Shown here one piece after another: positions 25,319 through 33,652 of a stretch of 64,000 bases of DNA. The stretch is taken from positions 3,906,001 to 3,970,000 of the forward strand of contig OZ244175.1 in the NCBI GenBank assembly GCA_965216535.1, read 5' to 3'. The stretch comes from Hoeflea_A sp965216535. GTDB taxonomy: Bacteria; Pseudomonadota; Alphaproteobacteria; Rhizobiales; Rhizobiaceae. Every line of letters starts with the position of its first letter. Position 1 is the stretch's first letter. Under the pieces are notes generated by a model. The model worked only from the letters and a program-made list of their open reading frames with translations. It was not told the origin of the DNA and did not search any database. The translations under genes were made by a program, and so were the position numbers.

Positions 25319-25716
25319 GCGATGCCTCGTGATTTCAAACTGGTGATGATGATGAGCTTGCCGGCTTCGAAGTCCCGCGTGGCTTCGTAGAGCTTCAGGC
25401 AAAGGGCAAACGGGTCTTCGATGCCGTGCTGGCGATAGAACTCCAGCTCGTTCATGGCGTGCTGAGCGCGGTGCTCCTCCGGCGTCATGGGGAGGGTCCA
25501 GCTGTCATCCGGTTTCTGACGCAGGCCAGTGCGTTTCTTGCGATAAATCGGGCTGCCCGCACGCAGATGGCATGCCTCGCACCCGTAAGCGCCTGAGATG
25601 ATGCTCGGCAGCTTCCGAATGAACACCAGGTGTGGATCGTCCAGGAGCCGCTTCTGGCTCTTGTCTGACGGATCCAGACTGAAGGCGGTCGAGGGGCGTT
25701 GGATGCGGCTGGCCAT
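25306..25716 (-). CDS. DUF968-like HNH-type phage nuclease
   Basis: 136 residues. A Cys/His pattern CEACHLRAG near residue 46, then PMTPEEHRAQHAMNELEFY, resembles the DUF968/NinX-like putative recombination nucleases. It lies next to the exonuclease and RecT genes, which supports a role in DNA recombination. The catalytic residues are only inferred. Confidence 0.65.
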   Translation of the reverse strand: MASRIQRPSTAFSLDPSDKSQKRLLDDPHLVFIRKLPSIISGAYGCEACHLRAGSPIYRKKRTGLRQKPDDSWTLPMTPEEHRAQHAMNELEFYRQHGIEDPFALCLKLYEATRDFEAGKLIIITSLKSRGIAWNR

Positions 25717-25720
25717 TGGG

Positions 25721-26449
25721 TCAAACGCCGAAAGGATTTTTGTGTTCCTGACGCCGCCGGGCCAGGTGATGTTTGCAGGTGTGCCGCAGGTCGTCCGAGA
25801 TGTCTGTCAGGCCAATCACGAACTCGAGATAGCCCGTGTCGACTTCCTCGAAGGGCCGACCCCAGTACTTGTTGCCAAACTGCATTTTGCGGAGAAGGAT
25901 CGGGCGATTGCTGGTTGCGAGAAGGCCGGGAATACCGTCGGCGGTGTGCTTGAGGATCGTGGCCAGCAGCCAGGCGGCGACGTAAGCGTCAGGACCGGCG
26001 CGGTGTGCCGGCAACGCTTCAGCTGAGTCCATGCCCTCCGCCTCGAGGCAAAGGTAATACCGAAGCGCCTGCAGGGCATGACTCGGTGCGTCGGGATAGA
26101 GGTCGTACGCGCACCTGTGGGTGCACAGCCACTTGTGGCCGCCTCCGTCGAAGAACCTGCGCTCATACTCGATACGATGCGCAGCGAAGAGATCGCCGTC
26201 GTTCATATCTCGAAGCAGTGTGGGTCCAACCTCCTCGAGCGGTAGCTGCCCCACGACCATGTCCGTGGTGATGTGATGGACACCCGAGGAAACCGGCGAG
26301 ATTTTGCGGTTCGGGTCGACGAGTGCGGAAGCCGGTGCAATGACCACCGCCTCGTCGACGTAGTAGTCGGAGAAGCCCAACTCACAGACGAACTCTTCGC
26401 GCGTCTCGTCGTCCTGGGTGGTCTCGAAGTCGATAACGCGGACTTTCAT
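25721..26449 (-). CDS. DEDDh 3'-5' exonuclease
   Basis: 242 residues from MKVRVIDFETT, chosen because GGAGTGAG precedes this ATG. Exo I is VIDFETT (Asp, Glu), exo II lies in AHRIEYERRFF where Glu replaces Asp as in ExoX-like enzymes, and exo III is HRAGPDAYVAAW with the His-x4-Asp spacing of the DEDDh class. It probably trims single-stranded DNA during phage recombination. It follows recT by 4 bp. Confidence 0.86.
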   Translation of the reverse strand: MKVRVIDFETTQDDETREEFVCELGFSDYYVDEAVVIAPASALVDPNRKISPVSSGVHHITTDMVVGQLPLEEVGPTLLRDMNDGDLFAAHRIEYERRFFDGGGHKWLCTHRCAYDLYPDAPSHALQALRYYLCLEAEGMDSAEALPAHRAGPDAYVAAWLLATILKHTADGIPGLLATSNRPILLRKMQFGNKYWGRPFEEVDTGYLEFVIGLTDISDDLRHTCKHHLARRRQEHKNPFGV

Positions 26450-26453
26450 GGGC

Positions 26454-27653
26454 TCACTCCGCCAGCGGCGTTTGCTCGAGGAAGTCTTCACCGAGCAGCT
26501 TGCTGATCTTCTGGAGGTTGGCCTTGAACGGGACGTCCCACTTCTGTTTGTCGGCGATGCCTTTCAGGGCGTTGTTGCAGAAGTCGACGATGTGCTTGTA
26601 GAGCGGCTTCAGGTAGTCCGGTGTGTCCTCGCTCCAGTTGGCGGCCATTCCGGCCATCACCTTCTGGCGCTCAGGCGGCGTCTGTTTGTCGTCGAAGACC
26701 AATTCAACGATCTTACTCACGAACTGCACGGTGTCCGGGACGTCGGACTCGTTGACCTTGATTTCCCAGGGTTTGGGTTCTGCCTGTTTCGGCTTATTGT
26801 CGGCTTTTCCCTCAGCTGGTTTCTTGACGCCCTGGTTTCCGCCAGATTGAGTTCCGGATGGAGTGGGCTCGGTTTCCGCCCGCAGCTCGAGGGTAGTGCC
26901 GCTAAACGGGTCGGCACGTTGTGGCTCAGTCGATTGCTGGCTGAACTCGAACATCGAGTCTGTGCGCTCAATCAACTCACGGATCTTATCGTTGTCGAGC
27001 GTGATGTATTTGGAGCCGCGGCGAAGCGCGACCTTCCGGTACATCTCGGTGGTCCACTTGTCCCAGGCAGGACTGTTTGGACTCTTCGACTGGTTGCGCG
27101 CTTTCAGTAGTTCTTCCAGCGGGACGACCTCGTGACCGATGACATCCTTGTTTTGGTCACGAAAGATCACATAAGCCAGAACGACATTGCCACGCGGTTG
27201 ATTGAATGGAACCTCGTGGTTGATCGCTTCCAGTTCGGATGGTCTGTACTCGAACGTGTCGTTCTCATAGGCGCACTGGCAGGTGATGCTATAGACGCCA
27301 CCCAACTCTTTCACCCGCTTGATGACGCCGTACACCATTGGCTGGTAGTTGGCCTCGTGGGCACCGATATCTCCGTTCCAGTAAGGAAGGATGACCGCCT
27401 CTTTGGCATCGGGCACAAGGCCATCACGGGCGCACTTTTTCAGCTCCTTCAGGATCGATTCCGGAGTGCATTCTCGGAGCTTTGGAGACTCCTGCACGGC
27501 GATCCAGAACGTCGACATGAGCTTGTGCACGCTCTTGCCATTTTCCAGGACCAGAGGTTCCAACTCGCTCTTGTGACTTTCGACCAACTCGCCAAGGTCG
27601 ACTTTGGGAGCTGCGGTTGCCTGGCGTCGCTCAGCGGTCTTCTGGTTGCTCAT
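26454..27653 (-). CDS. recT: RecT-family single-strand annealing protein
   Basis: 399 residues from MSNQKTAERRQ. The RecT core spans about 25-260 with ARDGLVPDAKEAVILPY, ANYQPMVYGVIKRVKELGG and GHEVVPLEELLKAR, and ends at KWTTEMYRKVALRRGSKY. A Pro/Lys-rich linker (about 270-315) leads to a helical C-terminal domain. It anneals ssDNA produced by the partner exonuclease encoded just upstream, whose end it overlaps by 23 bp. The C-terminal extension is longer than usual. Confidence 0.93.
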   Translation of the reverse strand: MSNQKTAERRQATAAPKVDLGELVESHKSELEPLVLENGKSVHKLMSTFWIAVQESPKLRECTPESILKELKKCARDGLVPDAKEAVILPYWNGDIGAHEANYQPMVYGVIKRVKELGGVYSITCQCAYENDTFEYRPSELEAINHEVPFNQPRGNVVLAYVIFRDQNKDVIGHEVVPLEELLKARNQSKSPNSPAWDKWTTEMYRKVALRRGSKYITLDNDKIRELIERTDSMFEFSQQSTEPQRADPFSGTTLELRAETEPTPSGTQSGGNQGVKKPAEGKADNKPKQAEPKPWEIKVNESDVPDTVQFVSKIVELVFDDKQTPPERQKVMAGMAANWSEDTPDYLKPLYKHIVDFCNNALKGIADKQKWDVPFKANLQKISKLLGEDFLEQTPLAE

Positions 27654-28830
27654 GGAGGATTCCTCGGTTGTAGGATGGGAAGTCGGTCGGCTGCAGGAGG
27701 CGTGGCGTCTGCGGCGGCGGGGTCCAGAGTTGGTCCATGCCCCACCGGTCGGCGTAGCTCTGGAAGTCCAACAGCGCTCGCTCGATGATGGCGTTGGCGT
27801 CCTTGATGATCGGGCTGTCTCGCGGCACAGACAGCAGCACCGGCACCATGCCGATATCGCGCCGGAGCATGATCCATACCCAAGTGAAGTCCGGTGCATT
27901 GAGGAAGCGTTCCAGGAAGTCGTCCTGCGGCGCATCGCCGAAGACCTTTCCCTGCTCCATCAGTTCGCGGGCTGGCTCGATCGCTTGCAGATACCAAGCG
28001 GCCTGCACGTCCATGACCTTCTCGTAGACCGTGGCGATCGCCGCATGTTCCAGCGTACCCCGCCGGAAGGTGGTGAAGGATTTGAGGTCAACAAAAAGCG
28101 ACGGCTCTCGCTGTGGCGTCGGGGGCAGGGCGTAGTCGATCCGCGCCTTTCGTCTGACGCCGTCGACCTCGTAGATGATCGACAGCTCAGCAGCACCGTG
28201 CATCAGGGTGCCAGCCTGCATTACGGCGTTGAGGGTTGGGTCGCGCTGCATGTTGGCAACTGCGTCCTCAACCTCCCGCATCTGCTGCGCGTTTAGTTCC
28301 TCGTAGTCAGGGCGTTCCGCCCACCAGGCCGCTAGAATGTTGTCGAAGAAGGGCGGGCAATCGTCGAGCTGCGCGGCGCGTTCCATCAGTTCGGACTTAC
28401 GTCCGGTCAGCTTCTGGCCGTACTGGCGCAGGAACTCCTTGATATCCTCGGTGGTGTTGAGACAGCCGGGATAGTCCTTCGGCGTGGGCGCTCGGGCATA
28501 ACGATGATCAAATGCTGCTTTGCCTTCCAGCACGCGGCAGTGGAACGCGCTACCCCATTTCATGGGCTCTGTGCGAACCTCGCTTTGTGGTCGCAAACGC
28601 TGGTACTGCCACTTCGGTGGTTCCTTGGCGAGGTCAACGATCGACGTGGAACCAAGGCCCGGGTCAGCATGATAGATGCGGTCATCCAGGCCGAAGTAGA
28701 TACCAAGCTCTAGTGGCGCCGGCTCATCGGAAGGGGTGGGAGACTGAGCCGGCGCCACGGCGGTCGCCTCAGCGGTCGCCTTGGGAGCTGAAGTTGGTTG
28801 ATTCAGGTTGAACGGATCCTCGTCGATCAT
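27631..28830 (-). CDS. PD-(D/E)XK exonuclease (DUF3799-type), RecE-like partner of RecT
   Basis: 399 residues with an Ala/Pro-rich N-terminal tail (1-40). The nuclease core includes WGSAFHCRVLEG, then RKARIDYALP and FVDLKSFTTF, where Asp and the D-L-K make the PD-(D/E)XK site. Such enzymes process double-strand ends 5' to 3' for RecT. Overlapping genes (23 bp with recT, 4 bp with the ATPase) support a joint recombination module. Confidence 0.87.
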   Translation of the reverse strand: MIDEDPFNLNQPTSAPKATAEATAVAPAQSPTPSDEPAPLELGIYFGLDDRIYHADPGLGSTSIVDLAKEPPKWQYQRLRPQSEVRTEPMKWGSAFHCRVLEGKAAFDHRYARAPTPKDYPGCLNTTEDIKEFLRQYGQKLTGRKSELMERAAQLDDCPPFFDNILAAWWAERPDYEELNAQQMREVEDAVANMQRDPTLNAVMQAGTLMHGAAELSIIYEVDGVRRKARIDYALPPTPQREPSLFVDLKSFTTFRRGTLEHAAIATVYEKVMDVQAAWYLQAIEPARELMEQGKVFGDAPQDDFLERFLNAPDFTWVWIMLRRDIGMVPVLLSVPRDSPIIKDANAIIERALLDFQSYADRWGMDQLWTPPPQTPRLLQPTDFPSYNRGILHEQPEDR

Positions 28831-30125
28831 TCCGCGGCCTCCTGGATACAGGCGACAGTTCCGTCCTCAATGACGATGCCTGGGCCCGCGCCGTCACTGA
28901 CGCGCTCAATCCAGACCTGAACATTGTGCTCGTCGGCATAGCGGTGGAGTGCGGCCATAGAGGCGCTGTCGAGCAGCGAGCCGTCACGAACGCGGATGAT
29001 GCGAAGTTTCGGATTGAGCTGTGCAGCAACCGCAATCGAAATCTGCAGCTGCTCTGCGTCACTCAGTTGGGCGAAGGGATGCCCGCCGACCTGCAGGCCA
29101 TCCTCGTTCAACTCCATGCCGTCGATCGGTAGGTTGGCCTTGGCGACGGCTTCGCGGGCATCCGCCTTCCGCGCGGCCATTGCGGCGGTAAGCTGATCGG
29201 ATTCTGCCTTGGCTTCCTTCAGCTCTCTTTGGACTTCAGCTCGTCGTTCGCGCTGGCGAAGGACACCTTCATACCGACGCGCCTGCTCCATGCGCTCGTC
29301 GAAAGAACGCAGGTCGATCTTCTCGATGGGCGGACCGAAGTGGACCAACTCGTCCTGAAGAGCGGAGATTTCGTCGCCAAGCTGTGTCAGGCGCTCTTCG
29401 CGTATTGCGATCTGGCTCTTGAGGTCGGAGATCTCCCGCTCGGTTTCTTCCACGCGGGCGGATTTCTCCCGAATGCGAGACTCCCGGTTCTGGATTTCGA
29501 GATGCTGTCGCTCCGCGTCACCGTTGCGGAGAGTGGCTTGCCGAAACTCCTCGTCGAGTGCGTCTCGGTCGGGCACGTCATCGGGCACTTCGACGTCGTC
29601 GGCCAGACGCTCCATTTCATTGCTGAGTTTGAGCGCGTCCCGATTGACCGCCGTGCGGGCGTCGAAGTCCGCCTTGTTGGCGGCTTCCATCGCTTTGAAG
29701 TCGAAGTCAGGAACGAGCGCGCGCAGCTGTTCCGCCTGGTCGCGGGGCTTCATGCGAGCAAAGGCGAGGGGATCGAACGACAGCTTGCCCATCAGCCCGT
29801 CGAGAAGTGTTTGCGGCGACGTGTACCGGGCGCCATCTGGGTTCGAGACGGTGATGGACGTCTTCGGCTGGCCATCCTTCTCCCAAAAGCGGCGCTCGAC
29901 GACGTACTCGCCGAGGTCCAGGCGGATGGATGCCTTTTCAGACCCTTCGCGGATTGGCTTCTGCGCGATGGCCTCCGCGCCGGCAAGGGCGGCCCAGATG
30001 CAATCAAGCACCGAGGTCTTGCCCTGGCCATTGCGCCCCGAGATTTCGACAACCGATCCGTCCGGCTCGATGTCGACAACCGAAAGGCGCTTGTAGTCCT
30101 CGGCATGCAGGTGGATGATCTTCAT
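28827..30125 (-). CDS. SMC/SbcC-like AAA ATPase
   Basis: 432 residues from an ATG with GAGGAG upstream. Walker A is GRNGQGKTSV at about 30-39. A long coiled coil covers roughly 165-345 (heptads such as EEERLTQLGDEISAL). The C-terminal part has an ABC-like signature region LSDAEQLQISIAVAAQL. The Walker B acid is less clear (IIRVRDGSLLDS). It probably loads or bridges DNA for the exonuclease and RecT. No SbcD-type nuclease is encoded beside it. Confidence 0.85.
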   Translation of the reverse strand: MKIIHLHAEDYKRLSVVDIEPDGSVVEISGRNGQGKTSVLDCIWAALAGAEAIAQKPIREGSEKASIRLDLGEYVVERRFWEKDGQPKTSITVSNPDGARYTSPQTLLDGLMGKLSFDPLAFARMKPRDQAEQLRALVPDFDFKAMEAANKADFDARTAVNRDALKLSNEMERLADDVEVPDDVPDRDALDEEFRQATLRNGDAERQHLEIQNRESRIREKSARVEETEREISDLKSQIAIREERLTQLGDEISALQDELVHFGPPIEKIDLRSFDERMEQARRYEGVLRQRERRAEVQRELKEAKAESDQLTAAMAARKADAREAVAKANLPIDGMELNEDGLQVGGHPFAQLSDAEQLQISIAVAAQLNPKLRIIRVRDGSLLDSASMAALHRYADEHNVQVWIERVSDGAGPGIVIEDGTVACIQEAAE

Positions 30126-30317
30126 CGGTGGCTCCTCGTGTTGGTAAGCCGTTGGTAAGTCTCGATGGCCGCATCTGCCTCCATCAGGTACGCGTCTCGA
30201 ACCGCTGGCTTCAGGCGGATCAAACCGTTGCCGAGCCCGATCCGGATCGTGTTCCCTGCTGAACGCACGGAAGATCGCCAACGCGACCTCGCCGCGAATG
30301 ACGTTGGGGTTGTTCAT
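30122..30317 (-). pseudogene. small operon gene with apparent frameshift
   Basis: From an ATG at 30317 the frame reads MNNPNVIRGEVALAIFRAFS, which looks coding. The next natural-looking stretch, NTIRIGLGNGLIRLKPAV followed by RDAYLMEADAAIETYQRL, is in the +1 frame and ends with a stop that overlaps the ATPase start by 4 bp (ATGA), exactly as its neighbours do. Removing one base of the CCC run at 30254-30256 would join them into a 64-residue protein. So this is either a mutated gene or a base error. Confidence 0.4.
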
Positions 30318-30474
30318 CGTTGGGGGCTCGCATGCTTCGAACGGTCAGGTCGGTAAGCGCGGCTCGAACGAACGCCGCATCCGTTTCCGGCAACGTTTCG
30401 CCGCCCATCCATCGGCGGATCAGCGGTGCAGCTCGGTCGGCATCTTCGTCGGCGAGTAGGGAGTGGTGGTGCAT
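30220..30474 (-). CDS. small phage protein, first of leftward operon
   Basis: 84 residues starting MHHHSLLADEDADRAAPLIR. The first 50 residues look like a helical domain; the tail (RHSRRGRVGDLPC) overlaps the frameshifted neighbour and may be out of natural frame. It lies right after the left operator region. No known domain. Confidence 0.38.
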   Translation of the reverse strand: MHHHSLLADEDADRAAPLIRRWMGGETLPETDAAFVRAALTDLTVRSMRAPNDEQPQRHSRRGRVGDLPCVQQGTRSGSGSATV

Positions 30475-30503
30475 CGTGGCCTCGCAAAAACGAGCACGAT
30501 AAT

Positions 30504-30565
30504 TAACGTTTTTCGCGTTGAAAGCAAGCGAGTGCGAAAAAAAATAACGCGGATTGCGTTGAAGC
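30504..30565. promoter_or_regulatory. left operator region (OL-like), two copies
   Basis: Two direct copies of TAACG-N6-GCGTTGAA(A)GC at 30504-30525 and 30545-30565. Each is an imperfect palindrome TAACG...GCGTT. The same TAACG-N6-GCGTT occurs in the right operator (31617-31632). The repeats lie just upstream of the leftward operon, so the repressor would block it there. Confidence 0.6.
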
Positions 30566-30987
30566 TCATTTTCGTGCAACGAATATCGACCGATGCGGCC
30601 GACGGCGATTTGCCACCGGTATCAGGGCCGCAGGCGCGGGGGCGAAAGACCTACGGCGCTACCGGAAACAGAGGTCTGCGAGGGACCGAGAGGCTTCGCG
30701 GTGCGCTCTACAGAGGCTCGTCCGAGTTTCAAGGGTGCCTTGGCTTCCCGCGCCTTCCAGGGTTTTCCTGGGGGGTTTGGGGGGGGCTTAGGTGGATACG
30801 AGGTCTGAGCCGGTTTCAAAAGCCGATTGGATGGGAAAGAGGTTGCCAAGGGTGAAACGAATCACCCCATAGAGGTTCTGTTGTTGGATTCCCTCTCGAG
30901 TCGGAAAGACTGATTCGGTTTTAAAAAAATCGCGGCCGTGTGCGCTCGTGTGGAAACCGGGGAAACTGCGGAAAACCCGGTCTGATA
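30566..30987. other. non-coding stretch between left operator and repressor gene
   Basis: No convincing gene on either strand. It holds a G-rich plus-strand tract (about 30759-30788) with runs of three, six and eight G, able in principle to form a G-quadruplex. A leader or terminator for the repressor mRNA may lie here, but no clear hairpin with a T tract is seen. Confidence 0.4.
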
Positions 30988-31569
30988 TCAGGCGGTTCGG
31001 GTGCTCTTTCGCGGCATGGAGGTCCACGCCCTGAAGAGATCGTTGTCCAGTGCGCGCGCTTTTCCAGCATATAGGAAATCCAGCGAGACACCGTAGACCT
31101 CGTAGATTGTAACGGCTTCGTATTCAGGAAGCGCGTCTTCGCCGGTCTCCCACTTGGCGTATTCGCCCGGTTGAACGTGGATCGAGTTGGCGAACTCCGC
31201 GATCGAGAGGCTGAAGTACTCGCGAATGAACGAAAGTCGCTCGCCGGTTGCCGCGACGCGCTGCCTCAGCGATGGGTCGAAGGGACGGGCGCTTGTTTCG
31301 TTCATGCGTGGCTGGAACTCCGGGCCCGCCAGAGCCCAAATCTCACCGGTACTGATCGGCGGTTCGCCCTTTCCGACCAAGGCATTCTCGAGTTGTGCAA
31401 CCAGGTCGCGCTTCAAATAGCCGCCTGGGTACACGTTTTCATCTTCGTAGCGTTGAAATCCGGAGCCAGTTTTGAAGCCTGTGGCCTTCGCCAGAGCTTC
31501 ACGGCTAAGGCCGGCGCGCTCACGCAACCGACGCACGGTTTGCGGGATGTTTATGTTTGTTTTGGTCAT
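30988..31569 (-). CDS. phage repressor with two HTH domains
   Basis: 193 residues from MTKTNINIPQTVRRLRERAG. HTH 1 is at about 8-42 (TVRRLRERAGLSREALAKAT) and HTH 2 at about 110-165 (LSIAEFANSIHVQPGEYAKW). The position between two matching operator regions and the divergent Cro-like gene identify it as the CI-type immunity repressor. There is no S24/LexA-like peptidase domain, so RecA-stimulated self-cleavage is unlikely. A possible -10 (TAAAAT) lies only 14 bp from the ATG. Confidence 0.8.
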   Translation of the reverse strand: MTKTNINIPQTVRRLRERAGLSREALAKATGFKTGSGFQRYEDENVYPGGYLKRDLVAQLENALVGKGEPPISTGEIWALAGPEFQPRMNETSARPFDPSLRQRVAATGERLSFIREYFSLSIAEFANSIHVQPGEYAKWETGEDALPEYEAVTIYEVYGVSLDFLYAGKARALDNDLFRAWTSMPRKSTRTA

Positions 31570-31585
31570 CGGCTCAATTTTATTC

Positions 31586-31640
31586 ACGTCGCATGACGTA
31601 ATCCACGTTGACAGAATAACGTGATATGCGTTATCACGTT
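31586..31640. promoter_or_regulatory. right operator and rightward early promoter
   Basis: A perfect 9-bp palindrome, AACGTGATA-TGCGT-TATCACGTT, spans 31618-31640. A second, ACGTC-GCAT-GACGT, spans 31586-31599. A rightward promoter with -35 TTGACA (31608-31613) and -10 TATCAC (31632-31637, 18-bp spacing) lies under the first palindrome, so a bound repressor would shut it. The TAACG-N6-GCGTT core matches the left operator copies. Confidence 0.7.
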
Positions 31641-31690
31641 GCCTGACACCGGGACCTCGAGCCTGGTGAACCGAGAAGGAGACGTCGAGA

Positions 31691-31966
31691 ATGACGCCTG
31701 CAGAACATGTGATCGAGCACTTCGGTAGCATCGCCAAAACGGCGCGTGCACTCGGAAAGCCGCGAAGCACTGTTCAAGGTTGGTCCGAGCGGGGCATCAT
31801 CCCACAGGACAACTGGAAATCTGTTATCGATGCCTCGGAGCAGCTTGTTGCGTCTGGAGAACGCGACCGACCGCTCACGCCATACGATTTTATCAACATC
31901 GAAGATCCTTCCCAGAAGCGCCGAAAGACCAATCGGGGCAAACGCAGGAAATCGGATCAACGATAG
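31691..31966 (+). CDS. Cro-like HTH regulator
   Basis: 91 residues with a GAAGGAG ribosome site. The HTH is FGSIAKTARALGKPRSTVQG (about 11-30), followed by WSERGIIPQDNW, the pattern of Cro-type proteins. The C-terminus is very basic (QKRRKTNRGKRRKSDQR). It is the first rightward gene, divergent from the repressor, as expected for Cro. Confidence 0.8.
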   Translation: MTPAEHVIEHFGSIAKTARALGKPRSTVQGWSERGIIPQDNWKSVIDASEQLVASGERDRPLTPYDFINIEDPSQKRRKTNRGKRRKSDQR

Positions 31967-32128
31967 TTCGTCTGGACCGTCGGGCGGACAGCGTCAGCAC
32001 CACCATCATCCGCCGCCCGATATGTCCGAAGAGTTTGAGTTGGGTTCTGTAACTCCTCCTTTCCTATGCATCGGAGCATAGACCGGCAGGAATTACAGAT
32101 GATGTAAATCTCGTGTCACGAGGTGCAA

Positions 32129-32578
32129 ATGTCGCGCTCCGAGGCCATCATCGCTGAAATGGAAGGCGCCATACGTTTTCTCGGTGCCGATGAACCGTCT
32201 GGCGGCAAGCGGATGATCCGCTCGGCTGCTCGAAAAATCAGCGCTGTTCTCGCCGAACGCATCTCCGAAACGACCCTGAGAGACCTGTTGTACAGGCGGA
32301 TCAAACGACCACAGGCCGATGTGGTGGATACGATCCGCGATGCGGTTGCCGCTGAACAAGCGGCCAGGAGGGAACGTGAGGACCACCAACAATTCGTCAT
32401 CGAGGCCCGGCTCTCGGAAATCGAGCGTCGGCAACGAGAGGTCGACGATATGGCTGCGATGGCGGACCGCCTTGCTGCGATCGAACGCCGGCTGGATCTC
32501 CTCGACGCTGACGTGGGTGGGGAAGAAGCTGATCGCATCAGGCGTGTTTCAAAGCGAATGCGGGACCTGGCTGCTTGA
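32129..32578 (+). CDS. hypothetical early phage protein, coiled coil
   Basis: 149 residues from MSRSEAIIAEMEGAIRFLG; GAGGT precedes the ATG. The N-terminal half looks like a small helical DNA-binding unit (AARKISAVLAERISETTLRD), the C-terminal half is a long charged helix (EIERRQREVDDMAAMADRL). Could be an early regulator; not recognised. Confidence 0.6.
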   Translation: MSRSEAIIAEMEGAIRFLGADEPSGGKRMIRSAARKISAVLAERISETTLRDLLYRRIKRPQADVVDTIRDAVAAEQAARREREDHQQFVIEARLSEIERRQREVDDMAAMADRLAAIERRLDLLDADVGGEEADRIRRVSKRMRDLAA

Positions 32579-32625
32579 GAAGGCGCAGGACCTGAGAGAC
32601 CACCACAACTGAGGAGGCCACCCCC

Positions 32626-33135
32626 ATGGCAAAGCAGGCGAATGGAACCGCCGATCACAATCAACTGTCCGAACAGGAGCAGTATCGCCGGCAGCAATTC
32701 ATGCGGGCATTCGCTGAGGTCCGGAATGCAGATTCCGACATAGCCAGCAGACAGGGAGACCTATCTGCCCTCTACAGTCGTATGCAGGGGCTCGGCTTTA
32801 CCAAAAACGATTTCAAGTTTGCGAAGTCGCTGCAGGACAAAGACGTCAGTGTGATCATTGCGGAGCACGAGCGGCGCATCTGGATAGCCAAGCTCTTCGG
32901 ACACCAGCTCGGGCGGCAGACTGAGATGTTTGATGAAGATCGAACTCCGGCGGAAGATAGGGCTTACCAGGAAGGCCATGCGGCCGGGATGCTGCGTAAG
33001 GAAAACCAGCCTCCGTATGATCCGACCACTCCCCAAGGCCAGGCCTGGCAGAAGGGCTTCAACCAAGGAACCGAGGACGTCAACAAGGATCTGGACAGCG
33101 CCGTCAACGGCGATGACCAGAAAGACGACGCCTGA
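32626..33135 (+). CDS. early phage protein with RMF-like C-terminal motif
   Basis: 169 residues with a GAGGAGG ribosome site. Residues 15-80 are helical and recall GapR-type coiled coils. Residues about 113-150, AYQEGHAAGMLRKE then PYDPTTPQGQAWQKGFNQG, keep the spacing of ribosome modulation factor (G-x2-AG, PY, W-x2-G). RMF dimerises ribosomes in stationary phase; a phage form could tune host translation (inference). The C-terminal tail is acidic. Confidence 0.6.
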   Translation: MAKQANGTADHNQLSEQEQYRRQQFMRAFAEVRNADSDIASRQGDLSALYSRMQGLGFTKNDFKFAKSLQDKDVSVIIAEHERRIWIAKLFGHQLGRQTEMFDEDRTPAEDRAYQEGHAAGMLRKENQPPYDPTTPQGQAWQKGFNQGTEDVNKDLDSAVNGDDQKDDA

Positions 33136-33174
33136 CCGGGCGTCACCACGAAACCTAAGCGAAAGGATCTTCGC

Positions 33175-33363
33175 ATGGACAATGAATTTGCGTTTTCCAT
33201 TGGGCAGGACGTCAAAATGAAGCATTCCGACGAGGCCGGTGAGGTCGTCGGCCGAGCTGAATATGCCCACCAGGAGAACCTTTACTACGTTCGGTATCTC
33301 GCCGGCGACGGTCGGCAGGTCGAAACTTGGTGGGGCGAGAGCGCCCTGACCCAAACGAGCTAA
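33175..33363 (+). CDS. small phage protein
   Basis: 62 residues, all-beta in appearance (VKMKHSDEAGEVVGRAEY, LYYVRYLAGDGRQ), similar to small SH3-like modules. AAAGGAT precedes the ATG. No assigned function. Confidence 0.58.
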   Translation: MDNEFAFSIGQDVKMKHSDEAGEVVGRAEYAHQENLYYVRYLAGDGRQVETWWGESALTQTS

Positions 33364-33526
33364 GCGCCCGCCTTTTACCACCGCAGCGGCGGGCGTGGTG
33401 GCTAAGCAAAAGCTGGGATGCGCTCGGAGCGCAGAGGCGGGGGGCGCGATTTTTGATGGCCTGCCTCGCAATTCCGGCTCAGCCTGCCGACCTTTTTCGA
33501 GAAGCTTGACGAGGAAAGCTTTGAAG

Positions 33527-33652
33527 ATGTCGATCGACTTGGACCATGTAGGGGTCTCTCGGTCCGTTGCCGCGAGGCATGAGGGTGCCGAGATGAAGGC
33601 GGACCGGCCCGCCGTGATCCAAGCGGTCGACAGCGCGGGGGGACGATGGTGA
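33527..33652 (+). CDS. very small phage ORF
   Basis: 41 residues, MSIDLDHVGVSRSVAARHEG onwards. A GAGGAAAG ribosome site and a 7-bp overlap with the next gene argue for translation; composition is ordinary. No known domain. Confidence 0.4.
   Translation: MSIDLDHVGVSRSVAARHEGAEMKADRPAVIQAVDSAGGRW

Noticed and set aside
33364..33400. possible stem CGCCCGCC / GGCGGGCG after the 62-residue gene
   Set aside because: Loop of about 15 nt with no T tract after the stem on the coding strand; not a convincing terminator.
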